A DNA stretch of 64,000 nt from positions 5,712,501-5,776,500 of the forward strand of contig JAKJHU010000024.1 of NCBI GenBank assembly GCA_022316685.1. Direction: 5' to 3'. This DNA is from Progne subis subis (Eukaryota > Chordata > Aves > Passeriformes > Hirundinidae). The position numbers and the translations under genes were made by a program. The notes beneath the pieces are model-generated. The model worked only from the letters and a program-made list of their open reading frames with translations. It did no database searches and was not told where the DNA came from. This document shows, in pieces, positions 41,516-53,087 of the stretch; the stretch's first letter is position 1, and each line of letters opens with the position of its first letter.

Positions 41516-43687
41516 TAGGGGTTTTGTTTTCATGAATAATTGCAAATGTTCAACTTCAGCCATTTGGAAATGATGGATTTTGTTTCAAAAAGTGCTATAG
41601 CAAATTAATAGATGGAAAAAGAAAAGAAAGAAAACATTTAGACATCTCAAAAATGGGCCCTTTTAATTACCCTAAATTAACCCTTAATTGTTTTCTGTTT
41701 TATCTTTTCCCCCAAGATAAATAATCCAAGATGGAGCAATCATTTTCCATCCCTCTCTTGCTACGCCTCTGGGGACTTGCAGTGCTTGTTTGAGGAGGCC
41801 CTGGCAGGATGTGCTGTGTAGGGGCTGCCTGAGAGAAGAGGCTCCCTGCTCCCCTTCACACTCACTCCATGTGCTCTGTTATTGACCCTTTGGGACTGAA
41901 CCTGCTTTGTTCTCTCTCGCTGCAGCTCTTGCTGTGCCATGCGTTTCTCTGCCCACTGCCTGTCCCCTCCTCCAGCAGCTGGGGCATCTCCTCCCTTTGC
42001 CTGTGCTCTGGATAGGGACTGGCCCTTGGCTGGGCTAGGGAACTCAGTCTTCCCTCTTTCCAGCACTTCCCTCATTTTCTATCCTCGTTCTCTTCCAAAT
42101 GCCTGCTTCTTAAAGAAAAAGTCTTGGGAAAAGGTCTAACAAGGCAGCAGTGTGGGGTTTCAGCTGAAGACGTATGCAGGAGCCCTGAGAGGTGAAGCAA
42201 AAGTAAGCCTATTAGAGGCAAAAAGGGAAAGTTGCACAATATGCTTTTTTCCTTTTCTTGATCCATTTTGCAAAGCAGGAACTTCCCACTCTACTTTCCC
42301 TTTGGAAGGGGAGCAACACGAAGAAAAGGTTTGGAAGATGCTGGCAAGTGATAAAATACAAAGACATTCTTTTTCTTATATAGTAAATGAATGGCTTTCT
42401 GCCTTGCCTTTTGTTAAAGCTCTTAATCCAGCCTGTAAATAGGCACGTTCCCTTTGGACTGACTGTTTAGATATGAGACTTAGAGCTGATCTGAAGTAAT
42501 AGGATGAGAAAATAAAGAGATATATCAAAGAGAATGATACATAGGCTCCCGCTACTGAACTTTCTTTTGCAGCATTTCTCGTACACTGTATGTAAATGTT
42601 CACAAGTACAAAGTGCACTTCATTTTACTGCAGACCTAAGCTAAGGCATGGGCTCTGAGAAGCCTGGCTGTTTGATCCCCGGGGGGCAGCCCACCTGCCT
42701 CAGGGCAAAGCACAGATTCTCTGCCATGAAGCAGAACGCAAGAGGCAATTTTGTTGCGTGGCCTGATTTAGGCTTACAAAATGCTGGAAGAACTCTGCGT
42801 TTAAGGATGTTCCAAGTGGAGATTCACACTCCCAGATCTCAGAAATGGCAATAGGAAGCCTGACCAAGCAAAAAAGTCAGCAAAACAGGGACTTGGGACC
42901 AAGAGAACTCTTAATTAAAAAAAACCAGATTATCTTCAAAGGAAAGCCATTCATGAAAAAGCTTTTTACTCTACTTTTTAAACTACACAAACTTTTGCAA
43001 TGAAGCTATAGTGTTTCTGGCTGTTTCTTTGGGACTGTTCCATGGCTTTCTGTGAGTAAGCCTGTGGTAATGCATTGTTCTTGGATTTGGAAGCCCTCCA
43101 ATTCGTATTCAGCTGCTGTGGAAAAAATCCTAAAAATTCACAGACTTGTCCAAAGTCTTTCCAAAGACACTTCTGACCCAGGCAATGTATTCTAAAATCC
43201 TTAATCATTTTCTGCTTACTGAAAATCTTCACTGACTGAATAGGATTTTTTTTCCCAAGTCAGATATTAAAGGAGAGAAGAGATTTCTAGTGTGGCTCTT
43301 AAAGATTAACATATATATATGTATATAAGCACAGTGAGAGTATAAATGTAAAATATTATGCATATATTTTCTTCTGAATTTAAAATGAATAAATTAATCA
43401 CTTGCTTTCCATTTTGTATTTAGGAATGTTTAGATGCTATTTGATGCTATTTTTATTTTCCGGGGCACCTCTTCATAAGAATAATTTTTTATTAGGTGCT
43501 AGGGCTGTATTTTATAAGACATTTAAAGCCACATAAAGAGATAAACTGCCAACCAGCACCATCAAGGTCATTTGAGAAAGATGCTCAGACTAAAGAGCTG
43601 CAAAAACAAACTTAGTTTCTTCCATTTCTTGTATTAAACTTGTAAAAACCAAGTGGAATTTTGTAGATCAATAACTAGACCCAGGGA

Positions 43688-43701
43688 AAAAAAAAAAAAA
43701 A
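43688..43701 (+). repeat. Poly-A tract (A14)
   Basis: Fourteen A residues preceded by CCCAGGG. Confidence 0.9.
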
Positions 43702-44793
43702 GTACATACACAAAATCTCTCTTGTGCTGCTTACACCTGCTTTGTGCATCAGCAGAAATAAAGATCAATATTTGTGAAAGTAATGTCCTGAGCAGATTTC
43801 CTTCCCCATTGAAAATACTGTGTGACTAAATGGGAAATCTTTGAGGAGGGCAGTGCAGGATCTGCCCTGGGTTCCCAGTCTGAGGCTGTCAGGACAGAGC
43901 TGGTTGCTTGTAACTCTCACAGCTCTTCCATTGAACAGTATGAACGATAGACTGACATCCATGTGCCTGCTTTCTTTTTCTTTAAAATAGTCTTTATCCC
44001 TGTTGTATACTCTTCTAAACTGTATGGGCGAGTTCTTCTGATCTGCTACTGGCTTTTGTTTTCTTTTCAATGTAAACCTGTTATCTGTCAAAACCACAAG
44101 TTACATTAAGAACATTTAAAATGGTTCTCAGTATTTGTATATAATACACTTTTTCCTGATCAGCTGAAAGCTGTAAAAAGTTTGCTTTGAATTCTTCCCT
44201 GAGACATCTATTTAAATACCAGTAGAAGGGACATTCTAATTCTGTGCTTTAAGCAGTACAACCACTTGAATATCCCCTATTTCAAATACAAAGCCATAGT
44301 GTTTAAAACCTTAAGATAAATCCTTTGTTTGACATCAGTATGACTGTTAATAAAAGGTGTGTCCTTCATTGCCTGTTTTAACATGATCGGAAAAGGTTTC
44401 GTTTCAGTTGAATTAAATCTCGACTAAGTTAACTAATAAGCAGGAATATCAGGTGATGGCATGGCACCACCCAAGTTGCTAATGCAAAATGATGAGCGAG
44501 CAGTGAAAGGTCAGTCCTGGAACTGGGGCCTGCAGATGCAACCTGATTTTCATATTGATTGTGTTTTCCAGTGGGCTTTAGGTCAGGAGCTGAGACCTCA
44601 GGGCTTGCTCTGTCTGCAGCTGTCTCACTGTTTTCTTTGCTTACCTTGGGCAAGTTCTGCAATATTTCTGTACTGCTTCTCCAAGGATAAAACAGGTCTA
44701 ATGTTTATCAGTGTTGCAAAGGCATCAGTGCCTCGGAAGAGGTCTTAGGTGTTCCCTATGAGGAAGATGCTATGCACAATGAAAGATTCATTC

Positions 44794-44808
44794 TGTGTGT
44801 GTGTGTGT
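44794..44808 (+). repeat. Short (TG)n microsatellite
   Basis: Seven to eight TG units. Confidence 0.9.
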
Positions 44809-45619
44809 AATATCAAGGGTTAATGATATCTCTGCAGGATTCCAGGATATTTATTTTTACCTATTATTAAACCCATTGTGGATTAATGTGCTTTTATTTA
44901 CAAAATGGGTTTAGAACCAGGAAAAGAGAAGATACAGGCACCTGTTCTGAGAGGGGAGCAACACAGAACTGTGTATGTTATACCAAAAGAGTTTGTTGAT
45001 ACCTAACAGATCAATAAGCAACTGCATAATAAGGCTGAGAGATGAAATTAAATGTTCAGATAGGTATACTAATTAGAAAGGAGACGTACATCCACATATA
45101 GAGAACCTGACAGTGAGAAAATGACAGAGATTCAGCACTACAGTGAATTATAAATGTCAAATTACAAGGATGCATGTAAAAAAAGCTTGTAACTGTTAGG
45201 AACTAGACTCAGTATTCATGTGAAAGCTGTTGCCTTTATCATCTTCTTAGATCCCTCTAAGGTGTTCTGTCATTCACTGTCAAATTTTCTACGTAAGATA
45301 GTAAGATGTATGTCACACAAGTGTCCAAAACTGCTCTTCTGCCTTTGTCAGGACACACCAATGTATTCTGAGGTGTTTGTAAGCAGAAAGAATATTAAGC
45401 AGGAGATCTGTGTAAGTATTAGCAGTTAGTTATAGAATTTTTCCCCCTTGGATGTGACAAAATATAACACATGATGCCCAAAATGTAAGAGAAAAGGGAA
45501 GCAGCAGTGTATGTTCAGATGGCTGTGGGCTCAATAGGTTGTTAGAGAGCCATAGTCTGCACAGTAAAAATGGATGCTAACTAAACTTTGATGTGCAAGA
45601 GCATGTCTTTAATTTGCAA

Positions 45620-45796
45620 GTTTTTTTGGTGGTTGGTTTTTGGGTTTTTTGGTTGGTTTTGTTTTTGTTTTTGGGGTTGTTTTTTTTTTGTGTGTGTGTT
45701 TGGTTGTGTTTTTTGGTGGTTTTTTGTTGTTTTTTTTTGTTTTTTTGTGGGTTTTTTTTGTTTGTTTGGGTTTGGTGTGTTTTTTGTTGGTTTTTT

Positions 45797-45832
<36 letters not shown>

Positions 45833-45834
45833 TT
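45620..45834 (+). repeat. 215-nt tract of G and T only, ending in (GTT)n
   Basis: No A or C occurs on the + strand from 45,620 to 45,834. The first 180 nt are an irregular mix of T-runs and G doublets, and the last part is about 11 GTT units (45,799-45,831). The hydrophobic frames read here (F/V/G/L/C/W only) are artefacts. Confidence 0.97.
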
Positions 45835-47307
45835 AATTAGAAGGTAAATAGCATTTATAATTCTTCTCACAGACCGGGAGCAGGAATAACACCTACAGAG
45901 CTCTCAAGACACCTGAAGAACTTCTTTGATGCATCTGATCCATGGGGTAGGTACTTTTAAATGCAAACGGTTGACTACTTTAAGTGATATTTTTGTTTCT
46001 ACACAATATTGGTTATTGCTTCTAAAACTTTCTAAGCATTGGTTGCAAAATATTAGTTGCATGGAATGTGTAAAATATTCAGCCACGAAAGTGTGGTTAA
46101 AGTCCCTCCCCAAGTACAATTCACTTAGCAAGACAATCACCATGGTGCAGATGACTTGCATTAAGCCAGGACTTTACGTGAATATGAAGGCACAAAGTCT
46201 GCACGAGCTGTGTTCAGACCTCTCTGCACACAGGCCTCACAGAAATGCTGCAGAGCAATCACAACTTCTGAAGGTTCCTTTTCTCTTAGCTATATCCCCT
46301 CCTTCAACACAAGCCTCCAAGCTTGCAGAGCTTATAGCTCATGTCCTCTAAGGTGTTTGAGACCCAACACCCCGTTACAGGTTTTGGGCAGTTGTAGTTC
46401 CTTCAGCAGAACCCATCCTCCAGCCAGGGTGCTCCTCACTCCCCACACAGAGTGTGGCTGCAGCCATGGCAGAAGCTCTCCGAAGGTTTCACACATTTGT
46501 CAAACAGAGCAGCTGAATTCCAGAAAGGATTCAAATAGGAAGGCAGTGCCAGCTTGTGATGGGTGCTGTGCATGGTCGTGTCACCCAACTCACCTACACG
46601 GCCACACTGAAACCTGAGCATCTTCTGCCAGCTGCTCAGCAGCACCCACCAGCCACAGCTGCTGTGGAGGGGAACTGCCCAGCTCTGAGAGACAGCTGCC
46701 TCTCTTGCCAGTGCTCTTTAGGGACAGCATTTCCAGGTCAGCTTTTCCAGTGGGGAGCGCAACAGCTCACATTTTGTTAGGTAGCTTGAAGTGAGTACAA
46801 TGACTGGGAAGAGATGCAGGCTGCTGACACCAATCTCTCTAATATGCTAAAGCTGGATCGTGTTCTGCTCAGAGGGTCTGATGGTATCAGCCTCCAGAGA
46901 ATCAGTGTCTGACACTCCCAGTCTGTTGTTCATATTGGTTTGGTCTCAGCTGAGCTATTTCTAACAACGAAGAACATATCTGAGCGAGTTACAATTTGCT
47001 GTAATCATATTTTTCCAGTTTTTCTCTGTGATAATTACTCCCATAAATATCATTGCTTCACCTCAGCTCAACAGAGTGCTCCCTGTTTCTATGCTCAGTC
47101 TTAACCTTCCATACTTGGATTGCTGGGGAAGAACAATGATAGCATTTGTTGTCACCAGAACCACCCCAGCTATGGGGCTGTTGGGGCTTCCAACAGCCCC
47201 ACAGCAGTTCTGTTTCTTTGCAGTATTAGCTGTTAAAAAATTGCCTTCTGAATTGAAAACTGGTGAAGAAAATGTGTTTAATTGTGCCAATGTTTAAATT
47301 AATTTGT

Positions 47308-47345
47308 TATTAATAATAGTAATAACAACAATAATAATAAAAAGG
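47308..47345 (+). repeat. Imperfect AAT/ATT triplet tract
   Basis: TATTAATAATAGTAATAACA followed by more AAT triplets. Confidence 0.7.
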
Positions 47346-47717
47346 TTTGACTTGGTTTTCAACCAGGCAGAGACTTGAAAACCAGAAGCCAGGAGGAAGA
47401 TTTTCAGTTAAATGTCTCTGGCTTTACTGCTGGTCCCTGGGTTTAGTTTGATGACAGAGAATGTTTTTAATGTATTCAATGTGATGAAGACCTCAGGAAT
47501 TCCAGCTCCTAGCATGGTTTCCAAGAGCTTTTCTGATAGACCCTTAAAGCAGACTTTGTAAAATATTGTCTATTTTTAACTGCTGGTTAAGAGTCGCAGA
47601 CACATTTCAACTTCAGAGTGCCAGGCACCAGCCATACCCAAAAGGTGGTGCTTGGTCTGAGACCTTAAAATGCAAGTGAGTATATGGGAAAGAAAAAGAG
47701 GCAAGAATAGGAAGATT

Positions 47718-47870
47718 GCTGTCCCCATTTTAAAAGCGGTGAAATGTAGCAAAAGACTAAAGGACTAGTCAAAATCACCTCTGTTGCCTATGGCAGACCT
47801 GGCATTCAAAGCCACATCTCCAGTTTTCTAATGTACCCTCTTAACTACAAGGCCATTCTTTCCCTCCAGA
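47718..47870 (+). mobile_element. MIR-like SINE remnant
   Basis: The segment runs TGTCCCCATTTTAAAAG, then GACTAGTCAAAATCACC, then TATGGCAGACCTGGCATTCAAA, then CCTCTTAACTACAAGGCC. This follows the MIR core through the usual 'TGGCAGAGC..GATTCGAACCC' and 'GCTCTTAACCACTA' parts in order. It is old and diverged. Confidence 0.75.
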
Positions 47871-48140
47871 AAATGATATATAGGTATATAAATGTGCATT
47901 GATGTAATGCCAAGTTATAAACCACAAGCCTTTCAGAACTCATGTCCCTGACAGATTACAAAAGAACTTGAAGTCAGGAGAATTGTGGTTTGTCTGACCT
48001 TATGCTAATCATTCTCCCTACTTGTGTCTTGGTCAAACAGAAAATGGATAGAATAATGAACCCTTTTGAAAACCGTAATTTCTGGGTGTTGGTCATGACC
48101 CAGTTTTTATAAGTTGCTAGGATATGGGTATAATCAGGGA

Positions 48141-48470
48141 AATGAAGATTCTATCTTATGAGACAAGACAGAAAAGCTTGATTTAAACAAAAGAAATGAT
48201 GAGAAGGAATATTAGTACACTGTGAGGGGAGTAAATATCAGAACTAATTAGGTTCAAGGACAAAATTGGCATCTGAACAAATGGATATAAACGGGGCCCT
48301 AATAAAGACAGCCTGGAAATCTTAAGCCAAGTTACGAGATTCTGGAACAGTTTTCCAAGGGGAATAGTGGAGCCAGAGAAAGTAAGGGCTTTTAAATGGA
48401 TCTCAATCAGTCTGAACTGGGTATCATGCCTGAGAAAACCAGAGAACCAGGCTGTCAGTCCAGGCAAGTC
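48141..48470 (+). mobile_element. Ancient CR1-like LINE 3' fragment
   Basis: The order of diagnostic words follows a CR1/L3 reverse-transcriptase-to-3' region: TCTATCTTATGAGACAAGAC, then a lysine-rich stretch, then GATTCTGGAACAGTTTTCCAAGGGGAATAGTGGA, equivalent to the 'CTGGAACAGGCTTCCAAGGGAGGTAGTGGA' signature, then GGCTTTTAAATGGAT. The fragment is much diverged with no open frame. An A25 run begins about 60 nt after it. Confidence 0.6.
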
Positions 48471-48528
48471 CAGTGTCCCCAGGTAAAAGCTAGGACATCA
48501 CCAAGATGGAACATCAGGTGATGTTCAG

Positions 48529-48600
48529 AAAAAAAAAAAAAAAAAAAAAAAAACCACCACCACAAAAAAACCACCACCACCAACAAAAAAAACCCCAAAA
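48529..48600 (+). repeat. A25 run followed by A/C-rich tract
   Basis: A25 at 48,529-48,553, then (CCA)n and A-runs with C breaks. This is the complement type of the T/G tracts upstream. It may be the grown tail of the CR1-like or another retroposed fragment just before it, or simple slippage. Confidence 0.9.
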
Positions 48601-49198
48601 CCTTATGACTGGCTACTTCTATCTCAAATTCCAAAATCATGTGTATTTTGCTTTTTAGGCTCCTCAGCTCAGAGTGTCTCCAATTCCCTGATTATCTCAC
48701 CAGCCTTGCACTTGAGGTGTTATTTAACATTTCCAGTTAATCCTCTGCTCTCAAGAGCTAATGCAGGAGCAGGCCTGGAACAGGTCAAGGTAACATTGAA
48801 CGAGAAACCCCTCGTGTTGGCTGCTGAGGATGGGAGAGCGGGGTGGTGGCAGTGGCAGGGGCAGGTGGCAGGGCAGCACACACGGCGTTTTTCTAGAGCA
48901 GATGAAGCCCCTGCAGAGGCTGGACCCTACCGCCTCCTCCTGGAGGGGACACGCTCCGAGAGCCTGCTGGCGGTGTCCATTCCCGAGGGCAGGCGACCGC
49001 TCTTGCGGCTGGAACAGGAGAGTGCAGATGCAGACGCGCGGCCCCGCATCCCCGGCTCCCTGCCACGGGAAGGGGAGGCTGGCCCGGCTTGCCTCCTTTC
49101 CCTGCCCGGCCTCGTGCCCACATTCTCGTCCCCGCCGTCACCCCGGGTGGGGGCACCACTTCTCACCCCCCTGGCCCACCCACGATGCTCTGCTCCCG

Positions 49199-49330
49199 GG
49201 GCCGGGCGGGGACGAGTGGAGCCGGGCGGGGCTGGGCGCTCCTCCGGAGGGGCCGGGCGGGGCCGGGCGGGGCCGGGCGCTCCTCGGGCGGGGCCGGGCG
49301 GGGCCGGGCGCTCCTCGGGTGGGCCCCGGC
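49199..49330 (+). repeat. GC-rich minisatellite (GGGCCGGGCG units)
   Basis: A 10-bp word GGGCCGGGCG recurs, grouped in higher-order units that each end in GCGCTCCTC at 49,236, 49,277 and 49,308 (spacing 41 and 31 bp). The + strand carries many closely spaced G-runs, so G-quadruplexes are likely. Copy number is probably variable between individuals. Confidence 0.85.
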
Positions 49331-49354
49331 CCCGCTCGGCTGCGGCCCCATGCG

Positions 49355-49369
49355 CGGCCAGCAGGGGTC
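49355..49369 (+). promoter_or_regulatory. CTCF-like site
   Basis: CGGCCAGCAGGGGTC matches the CTCF core (CCASYAGRKGGC) with one mismatch, at the penultimate core G. It lies at the outer edge of the CpG-island cluster, where a boundary between the desert and the promoter would be plausible. The call rests on the motif alone. Confidence 0.4.
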
Positions 49370-50119
49370 TCCGCCGCCCCGCTCCTCCCCCCGCCGCGCA
49401 GGCGGGCTGCGCCCGGGAGCGGCCCGGCCCGACCCTGTCCCGCTCCGCTCCGCAGGCACCGGCAGCCCCCCGGCAGCGCCCTCCCCACGCCTGCCCGCAG
49501 CCCCCGCCGCGGCGGCCCTGCCGCGGCCCCGCGGGTGCGGGACGGGCCGGCCGGACCCGGAAAGCCCCCGCGCGGCTTCCGCCCGGCGCGGCTCGGGGCC
49601 GGGGAAGCGGGACCGGCGGAGCGGCAGCCCCCGGCCGGGATGGGCGGCGGCCGCCGGGAGACAAAAGGCCGGCGCGTGTCCGCCTCTGCGGCAGCGGGGT
49701 GTGCGCGGCCGCTCCCCCTCCCCGGGCCGCCTGCGGCAGGGACTGGGTCCGCCACCTGACCGCAGCTCAGCCACCCTCCCCGCCTCGCTGCGGCTCCGGG
49801 AAAAGACCGTCATATGTGATCGGTGGTGGGCGGCCGTGCGCGCCCGGCAGCGGGGCGCAGCAGACGGCTGCGGTGCTGGCCTACCGAGCGGATGCCGAAG
49901 CCCGTGTGCACAGTGTTAACCCCGGCGGGAAGCGGAGAGAGAGCATTAGAGCGGGTCCTTACAAACCCGTGTGTAGGTGCGATGGGGAAAAGAAAGGGAG
50001 CGGCCAGCTTTTATTAGCCCCTGAATCTCCTGAATTCTAAGTAGCAAAACCCTAACTAGATCGCCGTAACATTGGGCTCGCTGGGTTTTCATCTGTGGTA
50101 CAGCGTTTTGTTCGTTACC

Positions 50120-50340
50120 GTATAAGCGGTGCCGATGCGTGCGGAGGCAGGGCAGAGCGTGATTGCCGGAGTGGCACCGGGCGGTGCCCAGAGTTCCCGC
50201 TGTCCCCGCAGGAGCAGGAAGCATCCCTTTGGGTTGAGGGCCGAGAGGCTGGGGCGGAGGGAGGGGCTGCTGCCGGGCTGCCCCCTCGCATCCGCCGCCG
50301 CAGCCCGCCTGGCTTTCCGTGAGGTCTCCCTGGGATGGGG
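50120..50340. promoter_or_regulatory. CpG island B
   Basis: This is a smaller CpG-rich block with GGGGCGGAGG at about 50,251 and CCGCCGCCGC near 50,290. It is separated from island A by a lower-GC gap, so the promoter region looks like a chain of islands. Confidence 0.65.
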
Positions 50341-50719
50341 AGTGAGAGAAGGAAACTCTCAAGTTGTGTCCGAAGAAAAGTTGCCCGACTGGAGAAGTCG
50401 GGAGGATCCTGAATGTCGCCACCTGCTCCATCCTGTTTGGTGCTGGGTTCTTCCTCCTTCTTCTGCAAACCCAGGGAAAGGGCAGGGTCTGCCTAGGAAG
50501 CTTGCCGTAGTCTAATGGAGACGAGGGGAGAAAGAAAACAACACGTCTTCAGAGTGGCATGTCGCCTCGTTTAGTCTTCTCGTCTCCTGGCCAGGGTTGG
50601 GATGGAGGCTGAGGACGGCCTGAGCAGCGCTGGTGCCGGCTCTCCCCACTCGTAGCCCTTCCTAAAGAAAATACGTCTGAGCCCTCGTGGTGAAGAATCA
50701 AACCCAAGGAAAGTTGGAT

Positions 50720-50900
50720 CTTTTTCGAAGAGGGGCCCGGGGGCGCCGAGCCCGGCTGCTCCCGTCCGCAGAGCGCTCGACAGCGGCGGAGCGCTCGCCG
50801 CGGCTGGGACTTGACCTGCAGAGGGCAATAGTTGGACGCAAATGCCAACAAAGGCAGCGGGGCTCGCTGGCTGGCGCCGCGGCCGGGACCCGAGAATGCT
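50720..50900. promoter_or_regulatory. CpG island C (short)
   Basis: This is a short CpG-dense segment (GCCCGGGGGC type content, repeated CGGCGGAGCG). Immediately after it the sequence becomes AT-rich with an apparently non-repetitive, possibly conserved block (50,920-51,170). Confidence 0.55.
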
Positions 50901-51189
50901 GTGTAGGTAGGCAGCAGTGCTTAATTAACGTACATTGAAACAAAAGATCGGGTAAAGTGTTTGATTTGTCTTTAGGCTACGTTGTCAAGGCTAACCTAAT
51001 TCATAAATGCTAGATTTATTTTAAAGATATTAGCACAAACTTCCAGGAGAATCATGGGGTTGACTCCAGAATTACCCTAAACGATAATTGTTTACCGGAA
51101 CGTTTACATTCAGCCGCTTGGATTCGCGTTATTTGCGTTATCATTCTTTGCGACTCAGACAGGAGAGGTGGAAACGAAGGGGAACTTTC

Positions 51190-51430
51190 CTGATTGTTGT
51201 GGCGATTGTCAGGGCGACCGCGCAGACTTTGTAGCGGGAGGCGGCGGCGAGAGGGGCCATTGTCTGCGGGGCAGGGCCGCCGTTCAGCACCGGGCGGGCG
51301 GACAGCTCCGGCCCGGCCCGCAGCCTCCGGCGTGCCCGAGCGGTCCTTCTCCCCGCTGCATCCATCCGGGAGTGGAAAAGAGCATCCCGACGGGCGCACT
51401 TTGTCTCCCCGTCGGTGTGCGTAGACGCGG
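51190..51430. promoter_or_regulatory. CpG island D
   Basis: This CpG-rich block includes GGGAGGCGGCGGCGAG and GGCCCGGCCCGC. It is flanked on both sides by AT-rich sequence of the kind seen in developmental control regions. No TATA box is visible. Confidence 0.6.
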
Positions 51431-52394
51431 CTGCCGTAGGCGTCTCTGGCTTGTGTACATACATGGCTTTAATAATTATACATAAGGCTCTATAACCTCA
51501 CAATTCGGGAAAGACTAGAAAACGTGACCAAATTGGAGTGTTGGCAGCAGGGGTGATTGCAGGTCTGGATGCATATCCCGTCTCTTCCCAACTCGCCGCC
51601 CCCTTCCCCCCCACCCCCCACCCCCAAATCATATTTATCTGAGATTATGTCAAATTTCAGTGATCGGAAATGTCTTGCCCGAGCGCCATTCCCGCTGGAA
51701 AAAGCCAAAAGGGTTCCTGGCATTAAAACGACCTTGCGTCATTCCTGATGAAATTAGCAGAGCTACTTGTTTAGAGCTTTGCTAAGGATGCACTTTGGTC
51801 TCAGCAAGAAGTAAGAAATTTGGGGTTCAACCCCTCCTCCCCCCCTTTTTGAGCAGGATCCATCTGCTTTCACTAGCTGCAAAGCCTGAGACCAGCACTT
51901 GAAAGCGCCTTAGACCCGCAGTCCATTTTTCACTTGTCTTTAAGTGCAAGCGATGGGAATTGCTAACCTCGGCTAAGAAAATTTCATTTTCCCCATCCTG
52001 CTAAACGGTTCTGGTCGACATATGTTTGTTATCAGAGAGAGGTGCTATGAACACAGAGCCATTTTCTTAGCAGCTCTTTGACTCTGTGTTACCATAGTCC
52101 CACACGGCATTGGTCCTTTCCCGTTGGGAAGTCATGAATAAGAGACTATGAAGCTTGCACGTCAGATCTTCCTCAATTAATCCACCATTAGCATGTTCGG
52201 GATCCTCTACTGGATGGTTAACAGCAGCTTTGGTAACTGTATGCTGTCCATACCCAATTATGCTCTGCTAAAAATGAACTCTGCAGAACAACCTTCCTGA
52301 GCTGTCAGTGTCTCCCGTTTTCCTATTTTAACGCTTGTGTGTAGTGGCAGGCGACAGATGGTGTAGATCAGATCGATTTGATTGCATTAGGCGA

Positions 52395-52442
52395 TTTTTT
52401 TTTTTTTTTCTCCTCTCCCCCCCCCCCCCCCCCCCCCCCCCC
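52395..52442 (+). repeat. T15 followed by C26
   Basis: T15 at 52,395-52,409, a 7-nt pyrimidine bridge, then 26 consecutive C residues to 52,442. The - strand thus has G26. The length of the C-run may be an assembly estimate. Confidence 0.92.
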
Positions 52443-52705
52443 GACTCCTTTTCTGGAAGCCCACATTCATCTGAGAGGCGATCGCCGGGGACATGGGAAG
52501 CAAGAGCAGCCGCCGATGTGTGAAAGCAACGAGACATGGCCAGCCAGAGGCGCCGGGGTCCCTTCACGGGGTTTGTTAACATGGTAATCCGGCACCAGGA
52601 GAGAAAGCTGCTTTCTGCTGCCCAGAGCCCATTCCCCATCACACATCAGATGACTCCCTGGCTTTGCACACAGTTGGAGTTCTGCTCGAAACCTGGATTT
52701 AAAGG

Positions 52706-52711
52706 GTAAGC
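52706..52711 (+). other. Candidate 5' splice donor of a first or early host exon
   Basis: The sequence AAAGG followed by GTAAGC is close to the consensus donor. It follows about 200 nt of mixed-composition, non-repetitive sequence (52,480-52,705) that lies between two CpG islands. It could end an early exon of the miR-137 host RNA on the + strand, about 2.5 kb before the 115-nt exon candidate. The start of that exon is not visible from sequence alone. Confidence 0.35.
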
Positions 52712-52820
52712 GCTTCAGTAGAGGTGGATTTCTGGCGGTTACTCGGGTAGGTGGCAAAAGGAGCGATCTTCCAGTGATTTTAGAAAGAGGCTTCCTTTGA
52801 GCGGGCATGAATGGTTTTTT

Positions 52821-52823
<3 letters not shown>

Positions 52824-52851
<28 letters not shown>
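52824..52851 (+). repeat. Poly-T tract (T28)
   Basis: Twenty-eight T residues about 120 nt after the candidate donor at 52,706. Confidence 0.92.
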
Positions 52852-53042
52852 CCTGTTCCCCCTCCCCTTTCACCAGCGACCCCCCTTATTCAAAACAATT
52901 TCTCACACGGAAAGACATCGTGCCTCTCTTTTGACGGATGGGATGAATATCCCCCCCTCTGAAATTTGCTTTTCGTGGAGAGCCCGAGCTCCGCTCCTGA
53001 TAGCTTAATTGTTTAATTCCCTCCATCCGTTCCCCTCCCCTC

Positions 53043-53058
53043 TGTGTGTGTGTGTGTG
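53043..53058 (+). repeat. Short (TG)n microsatellite
   Basis: Eight TG units at the border of CpG island E. Confidence 0.9.
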
Positions 53059-53087
53059 CGGTGTGTGCGTCCCCCTCCGCGGGCACG

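Larger units (their letters stand above)
31751..47717. other. Intergenic desert, part 3
   Basis: I recognise no gene. A 22-bp palindromic AT microsatellite lies at 35,753-35,774. The 33,141-33,365 open frame has no ATG start and no known domain. The rest is ordinary AT-leaning intergenic sequence with homopolymer tracts. Confidence 0.65.
48940..49770. promoter_or_regulatory. CpG island A, upstream edge of MIR137HG promoter cluster
   Basis: This is the most GC- and CpG-dense stretch of the window, with many GGGCGG/GCCGCC boxes, a G-rich minisatellite and a CTCF-like site. Long open frames on both strands here result from a lack of A/T-rich stop codons and are not genes. The island lies 6-7 kb upstream of the hairpin and is a candidate distal promoter of the host transcript. 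Confidence 0.8.
50930..53040. other. AT-rich inter-island control region
   Basis: Non-repetitive sequence between CpG islands, apart from island D and the T15/C26 and T28 tracts. It includes TTAATTAACGTACATTG (about 50,921) and a GCGTTATTTGCGTTATC doublet (51,126-51,142). It probably contains host-RNA exon sequence before 52,706. I see no coding frame. Confidence 0.5.

Noticed and set aside
45588..45847. Hydrophobic 'membrane protein' frames
   Set aside because: They translate the G/T-only tract, so only F, V, G, L, C and W codons are possible.
48706..50040. 444-residue open frame across CpG island A
   Set aside because: Long frames also occur on the opposite strand and in other frames over the same bases. 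They are P/A/G/R-rich from CpG composition, without a domain or paired splice sites.
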